Shown: positions 60,605 through 64,000 of the stretch, piece by piece
Layout of the letters: each line of letters starts with the position of its first letter
How positions within the stretch are numbered: position 1 is the stretch's first letter
NCBI RefSeq assembly: GCF_003994485.1
Contig: NZ_RZNJ01000002.1
Coordinates: 681,255 to 745,254 of the forward strand
DNA: 64,000 nt
Direction of reading: 5' to 3'
Source of the DNA: Arsenicitalea aurantiaca
GTDB taxonomy: Bacteria > Pseudomonadota > Alphaproteobacteria > Rhizobiales > Devosiaceae
Position numbers and translations under genes: made by a program
Notes under the pieces: generated by a model
Database searches by the model: none
What the model was told of the DNA's origin: nothing
Seen by the model: only the letters and a program-made list of their open reading frames with translations

Positions 60605-61438
60605 ATGATCACCTACGTCGACGCCGCAACCAAGTCCCGCCGTACCCCCGGGGTAATCCCCCTGCACGGCTCGGAAGGCTTCGAGGGCATGCGCCGCGCC
60701 GGGGCATTGACCGCCGAAGCGCTCGACCTGCTCGTCGATCATGTCGCGCCCGGCGTTTCGACCCTGGAGCTCGACCGGCTCGCCTATGAATTCGCGCGCG
60801 ATCATGGCGCGGTTCCTGCGACGCTTTTTTACAAGGGCTACCGGCATTCGATCTGCACCTCGGTCAACCATGTCGTCTGCCATGGCATCCCCGCCGACAA
60901 GGCGCTGCGCGAGGGCGACATCGTCAATATCGACCTCACGCTCATCGTCGATGGCTGGTACGGCGATTCGAGCCGCATGTACCCGGTGGGCGAGATCTCG
61001 CGAAAGGCCGAGCGGCTGATCGACGTGACCTATGAAAGCCTTTACGCCGGCATCACCGCGGCAAAGCCCGGCAACACCACCGGCGACATCGGCGCGGCCA
61101 TCCAGCAGCATGCCGAGGAGGCACGCACCAGCGTCGTCCGCGATTTCGTCGGCCACGGCATCGGCCAGCTCTTCCACGACGAGCCGAACATCCTCCATTT
61201 CGGGGTCCCCGGCACCGGCGTGCCGCTCAAGCCCGGCATGATCTTCACCATCGAGCCCATGATCAATCTGGGCCGTCCGCACGTGAAGATCCTCAATGAT
61301 GGCTGGACCGCCGTCACGCGCGACCGCACCCTGTCGGCCCAGGCCGAGCACTCCATCGGCATCACCGAAACCGGCTGCGAGATCTTCACCCTGTCGCCGC
61401 GGGGGCTCTTCAACCCACTCGACAAGCGCCGGGGCTAA
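60605..61438 (+). CDS. map: Methionine aminopeptidase, type I
   Basis: A 277-residue enzyme that removes the N-terminal Met from new proteins. The metal ligands are in CHGIPADKALREGDIVNIDL (with the HxxP and D), GDSSRMYPVG, GHGIGQLFHDEP (His), FTIEPMIN (Glu) and AQAEHSIGIT (Glu). Start ATG 60605 with AGGATAG upstream. radC follows after 3 bp, the common rhizobial map-radC order. Confidence 0.97.
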   Translation: MITYVDAATKSRRTPGVIPLHGSEGFEGMRRAGALTAEALDLLVDHVAPGVSTLELDRLAYEFARDHGAVPATLFYKGYRHSICTSVNHVVCHGIPADKALREGDIVNIDLTLIVDGWYGDSSRMYPVGEISRKAERLIDVTYESLYAGITAAKPGNTTGDIGAAIQQHAEEARTSVVRDFVGHGIGQLFHDEPNILHFGVPGTGVPLKPGMIFTIEPMINLGRPHVKILNDGWTAVTRDRTLSAQAEHSIGITETGCEIFTLSPRGLFNPLDKRRG

Positions 61439-61441
61439 GTC

Positions 61442-62164
61442 GTGTCCGGGGGGGCGGGCGACAGCGAGGGGCCGGGGCTTTCCGAAAGCCAGCCCCATTA
61501 TCTCGGCCATCGCGAGCGGTTGCGCGAACGCTTCCTCGCGGTCGGCGGGGATGCGCTGCAGGATTACGAGCTTCTCGAACTTCTCCTCCAGCAGATGCTG
61601 CCGCGCCGCGACACCAAGGCGCTCGCCAAGCAGTTGCTGCAGAAATTCGGCACTTTCGCCGCCGTCCTCGGCGCGCCGCGCCAGCGCCTTGCCGAGGTCA
61701 AGGGGCTCGGCGAGGTCTCGATCACCCATCTCAAGGTCATCCAGGCTTCAGCCCAGCGCTATGCCCGCGGCCAGATCGAGGGCGATGCCCCGATCCTCAG
61801 TTCATGGTCGGCGCTGCTCGACTACTGCCACTCCCAGATGGCCTATGAGACACGCGAACAGTTCCGCATCCTCTTCCTCGACAAGAAGAACAAGCTGATC
61901 GCCGACGAGGTGCAGCAGCGCGGAACCGTCGATCACACCCCGGTCTATACCCGCGAGGTGATCGCCCGGGCCCTTGAGCTCTCTGCCACGGCGCTCATCC
62001 TCGTGCACAATCATCCCTCGGGGGATCCCGCCCCCTCATCGGCGGACGTACAGATGACGCGGGCCATCTCCGACGTGGCAAAGCCGCTCGGCATCACGCT
62101 CCACGATCACCTTATCATCGGGCGCGGCGGCCATGCCTCCCTGCGAAGCCTGAAGCTACTCTGA
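61442..62164 (+). CDS. radC: RadC family (JAB/MPN+) protein
   Basis: A 240-residue protein. The helix-hairpin-helix-like N-terminal part ([20 protein letters not shown] and [20 protein letters not shown]) is followed by a JAB domain with the metal-binding [20 protein letters not shown]. RadC was linked to DNA repair, but its true function is unsettled. GTG start at 61442, coupled to map. Its last 9 bp overlap the convergent acetyltransferase gene. Confidence 0.93.
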   Translation: MSGGAGDSEGPGLSESQPHYLGHRERLRERFLAVGGDALQDYELLELLLQQMLPRRDTKALAKQLLQKFGTFAAVLGAPRQRLAEVKGLGEVSITHLKVIQASAQRYARGQIEGDAPILSSWSALLDYCHSQMAYETREQFRILFLDKKNKLIADEVQQRGTVDHTPVYTREVIARALELSATALILVHNHPSGDPAPSSADVQMTRAISDVAKPLGITLHDHLIIGRGGHASLRSLKLL

Positions 62165-63382
62165 GCGCCCCGCGCCCTTCAGCCTTGCGAGCCCCGCGCG
62201 CACGCCCTGCACCAGCCGCCTGTTGGCCTTGAGCCGGCCCCGCGTCGCCTGCCAGTGCCTGTGGAGCGCGCAGACGAAGCGCCCCAGAGGGTTGAGCGGC
62301 AGGTAATGATGCCGCACCGGGATCAGTTCATTGCACCAGTGCCGCTTCTCGTCGGTGAACCCCGTGCCCATGTCGAAGACGCGGGTCCCTTCGTCGAACA
62401 CCGTCTGCATCACCCGCAGCAAACATTGCTTGCCCGGAGATCCCGCCTGGATCGCAGGGGCATCGCTCATCGAGGAGATGAGGCAGAAGAGCGCGTCGCC
62501 CTCGGCCACATTGTAGCGTACCGCCACGATCTCCCCATCGAGCGTCAGCACGTGGAGCCGCACGTCGACGTCGGAGCCCGGCGCGACCGTGCTGTCATAG
62601 AACCGGCGCACCGCCGGATCTGCGAAGGGGTCGCGCACGCCCATGGTCCGGAACCGCGCCGCGCGTTGGCGGAACATGGTGTCGAGCACGCCGGGGGCTT
62701 CGGCACCGGGCCGCACTTCGGAGAAGCCGACCGTCCCCATGGCCTCCAGCCGCTCCCCCTGCTGCCGGTCATGCTTCCTGCGCGACCGTGTCCGCTGCGT
62801 CGCGTTGCACGCCTCCCAGCTGTCGAACCGCGCCCGGTAGAGCGTATCGGCTTCTCGATGCGTGCCGAGCTCGGCAAAGGGATCGATGCCCGACAGCGGG
62901 CGCACCGGCACCGTGCGCAGATAGATGAGCGCCGCACCGCGCGCCGCACCCATCATCGCGTCCCAGAGGGCCCGCCGCTCCTCCGACGACAGGGCCACGA
63001 GCCGCGCCGCGTCGATCAACGGGGCATTGCAGCCGACATGGGGGCCCGGAAACCAGCCGAGCTGCATCACGCCCTTTACCCGCCGCCGGTGCAGCGCCAT
63101 CAGCGCCACCGGCACGTCTCCCAGCGAGCCTACGATATAGTGCTGGTCCGCTTCCTCTATGCCATGCGCGGCGACCCAGGCGCGGATGAAGGCAAGGCTC
63201 TGCCCCGGCGATTCGACGCCTCCGGCCTCGAGCCCACGCCAGATCGGCTCCACCGCATCGAGGCTGTGAAAGAGTTCGGCCGAAGGCACGCGCGCCTCGT
63301 CGGCCCACGCGGCAAGGTCGTCCCCCACCCGCATCGGCGCCCGTATCGCCGTCCGTTCCGCAATCGCCGCTTCTGCCATCAT
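62156..63382 (-). CDS. BcsL/CelD-like GNAT acetyltransferase
   Basis: A 408-residue protein of the Acetyltransf_6 group found next to cellulose/exopolysaccharide genes: [20 protein letters not shown] at the start, [20 protein letters not shown] in the GNAT core and [20 protein letters not shown] at the end of the domain. Such proteins often move acyl groups onto sugars or help export of polysaccharide. No cellulose genes are near. ATG 63382 used; an ATG one codon later is equally possible. Confidence 0.8.
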   Translation of the reverse strand: MMAEAAIAERTAIRAPMRVGDDLAAWADEARVPSAELFHSLDAVEPIWRGLEAGGVESPGQSLAFIRAWVAAHGIEEADQHYIVGSLGDVPVALMALHRRRVKGVMQLGWFPGPHVGCNAPLIDAARLVALSSEERRALWDAMMGAARGAALIYLRTVPVRPLSGIDPFAELGTHREADTLYRARFDSWEACNATQRTRSRRKHDRQQGERLEAMGTVGFSEVRPGAEAPGVLDTMFRQRAARFRTMGVRDPFADPAVRRFYDSTVAPGSDVDVRLHVLTLDGEIVAVRYNVAEGDALFCLISSMSDAPAIQAGSPGKQCLLRVMQTVFDEGTRVFDMGTGFTDEKRHWCNELIPVRHHYLPLNPLGRFVCALHRHWQATRGRLKANRRLVQGVRAGLARLKGAGRSE

Positions 63383-63505
63383 CCCCGCGCACCGCTCCCT
63401 CGATCGGCGCACACTCTTGTCCGCGCATGTGAAATCGGCGTTGACGATGGACCCCGCTCACCTCGCGGGGCAGTGCTTTTGTGGGGTAGGGTTAAGAGGA
63501 GCTTG

Positions 63506-64000
63506 TCAGCCGAATGTGCTCAGCACCGGGAAGGTCTCGAGAAACCAGAACGAGATCCGCGTGAACTGTCCGGTGACGAAGAGCAGCCCCGTCACGACGA
63601 GCAGCACGCCCATCGCCCGCTCGACGGTGCGCAGGTGTTTGCGGAACCCATCGAAGAAGCTGAGAAACGGCCCGATCGCGATGCCCGCCAGCAGAAACGG
63701 TACGCCGAGCCCCAGCGAATAGACCCCGAGCAGCGCCGCGCCTTCGAAAGCGGTATCGCGGCTCGCCGCAACCGAGAGGATCGCCGCCAGCACCGGCCCG
63801 ATGCAGGGCGTCCACCCCACCGCGAAGGCGAGGCCGAGGAGGAACCCGCCCACCGGCCCGCTCGCCACGCCGGGCCCCTGGTGCCGCATCTGCCGGTCCA
63901 GCAGCCCGATCCGGAACACCCCGATGAAATGGAGCCCCATCGCGAGGATCATTATCCCGGCGATCGGCATCAGATAGGGCAGCGCCTGGCGGAACATCTG
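63506..64000 (-). CDS. ccdA: Cytochrome c biogenesis protein CcdA-like (cut by window edge)
   Basis: The C-terminal 164 residues of a thiol-disulfide transporter of the CcdA/DsbD family, which carries reducing power across the membrane. The second half carries the Cys motif FAVGWTPCIGPVLAAILSVA (WTPC.GP), and helices follow up to the stop at 63506. The N-terminus lies beyond 64000, and the frame is open to the edge. Confidence 0.9.
   Translation of the reverse strand, partial: QMFRQALPYLMPIAGIMILAMGLHFIGVFRIGLLDRQMRHQGPGVASGPVGGFLLGLAFAVGWTPCIGPVLAAILSVAASRDTAFEGAALLGVYSLGLGVPFLLAGIAIGPFLSFFDGFRKHLRTVERAMGVLLVVTGLLFVTGQFTRISFWFLETFPVLSTFG

Overview
This is about 64 kb of a high-GC bacterial chromosome (third codon positions are strongly G/C). 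The layout points to an alphaproteobacterium of the order Hyphomicrobiales (Rhizobiales). Reasons: tRNA-Trp near secE-nusG-rplKAJL-rpoBC followed directly by rpsL-rpsG-fusA-tuf; an EF-Tu, RpoB and RpoC of alphaproteobacterial type; tRNA-Tyr next to an RlmB-type methylase; the thrS / yidD / IscU-like / folE / hisI block; map-radC; DUF3126, DUF2336, PAS_5 and zf-CHCC genes; and CtrA-like TTAA-N7-TTAA sites. A member of the Devosiaceae would fit, but that is a guess from overall appearance.

Region 1 (1-17045, almost all on the minus strand) is the transcription and translation core: tuf (cut by the left edge), fusA, rpsG, rpsL, rpoC, rpoB, rplL, rplJ, rplA, rplK, nusG, secE and tRNA-Trp. A terminator after rpoC and a good -35/-10 pair before rpsL separate the rpoBC unit from the str unit. 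A second -35/-10 pair lies before secE. The rplA-rplJ gap is an L10-leader-like untranslated region. A small secreted cytochrome c gene sits on the plus strand between secE and tRNA-Trp.

Region 2 (17 - 33 kb) is a mosaic of short transcription units: a MAPEG protein, a HerA-like ATPase, a VOC protein, a fold-III PLP amino acid dehydratase, tRNA-Gly, several small conserved proteins, a cold-shock gene, a lower-GC glycosyltransferase beside tRNA-Tyr, rlmB, a polysaccharide deacetylase lipoprotein, class III alcohol dehydrogenase, an Ala/Glu-rich lipoprotein, a metallophosphatase, a DUF5996-GNAT fusion, a decayed LysR gene, tRNA-Thr and a GAF-GGDEF cyclase.

Region 3 (33 - 50 kb) holds NAD kinase, a DUF2336 protein, a lytic transglycosylase, a nitroreductase, a secreted protein of unknown function, an HWE histidine kinase, ArfB, thrS, yidD, an IscU-like protein, folE, hisI and a rhomboid protease. 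After these comes a run of envelope/signalling genes: PAS_5 protein, tandem PilZ protein and LapG-like cysteine protease. Three exact TTAA-N7-TTAA motifs (one next to DnaA-box-like sequence) lie in promoter positions here.

Region 4 (48.5 - 64 kb) holds cysE and its neighbours, a flavin monooxygenase, a TetA-like MFS transporter, a gluconate module (gnd opposite a gluconate 5-dehydrogenase-like gene and gluconokinase), a P5C-reductase-like gene, tRNA-Leu, gpt, a CinA-type protein, map-radC, a BcsL/CelD-like acetyltransferase and a ccdA-like gene cut by the right edge.

I see no rRNA, CRISPR, prophage, transposase or toxin-antitoxin locus, and no convincing wholly new multi-gene system. The best leads are an Arg at the streptomycin-determining position of ribosomal protein S12, the CtrA/DnaA-type sites around the PAS-PilZ-LapG-like genes, the divergent folE/IscU-like promoters that share one -10 palindrome, the DUF5996-GNAT fusion, the LysR remnant and the glycosyltransferase next to tRNA-Tyr.
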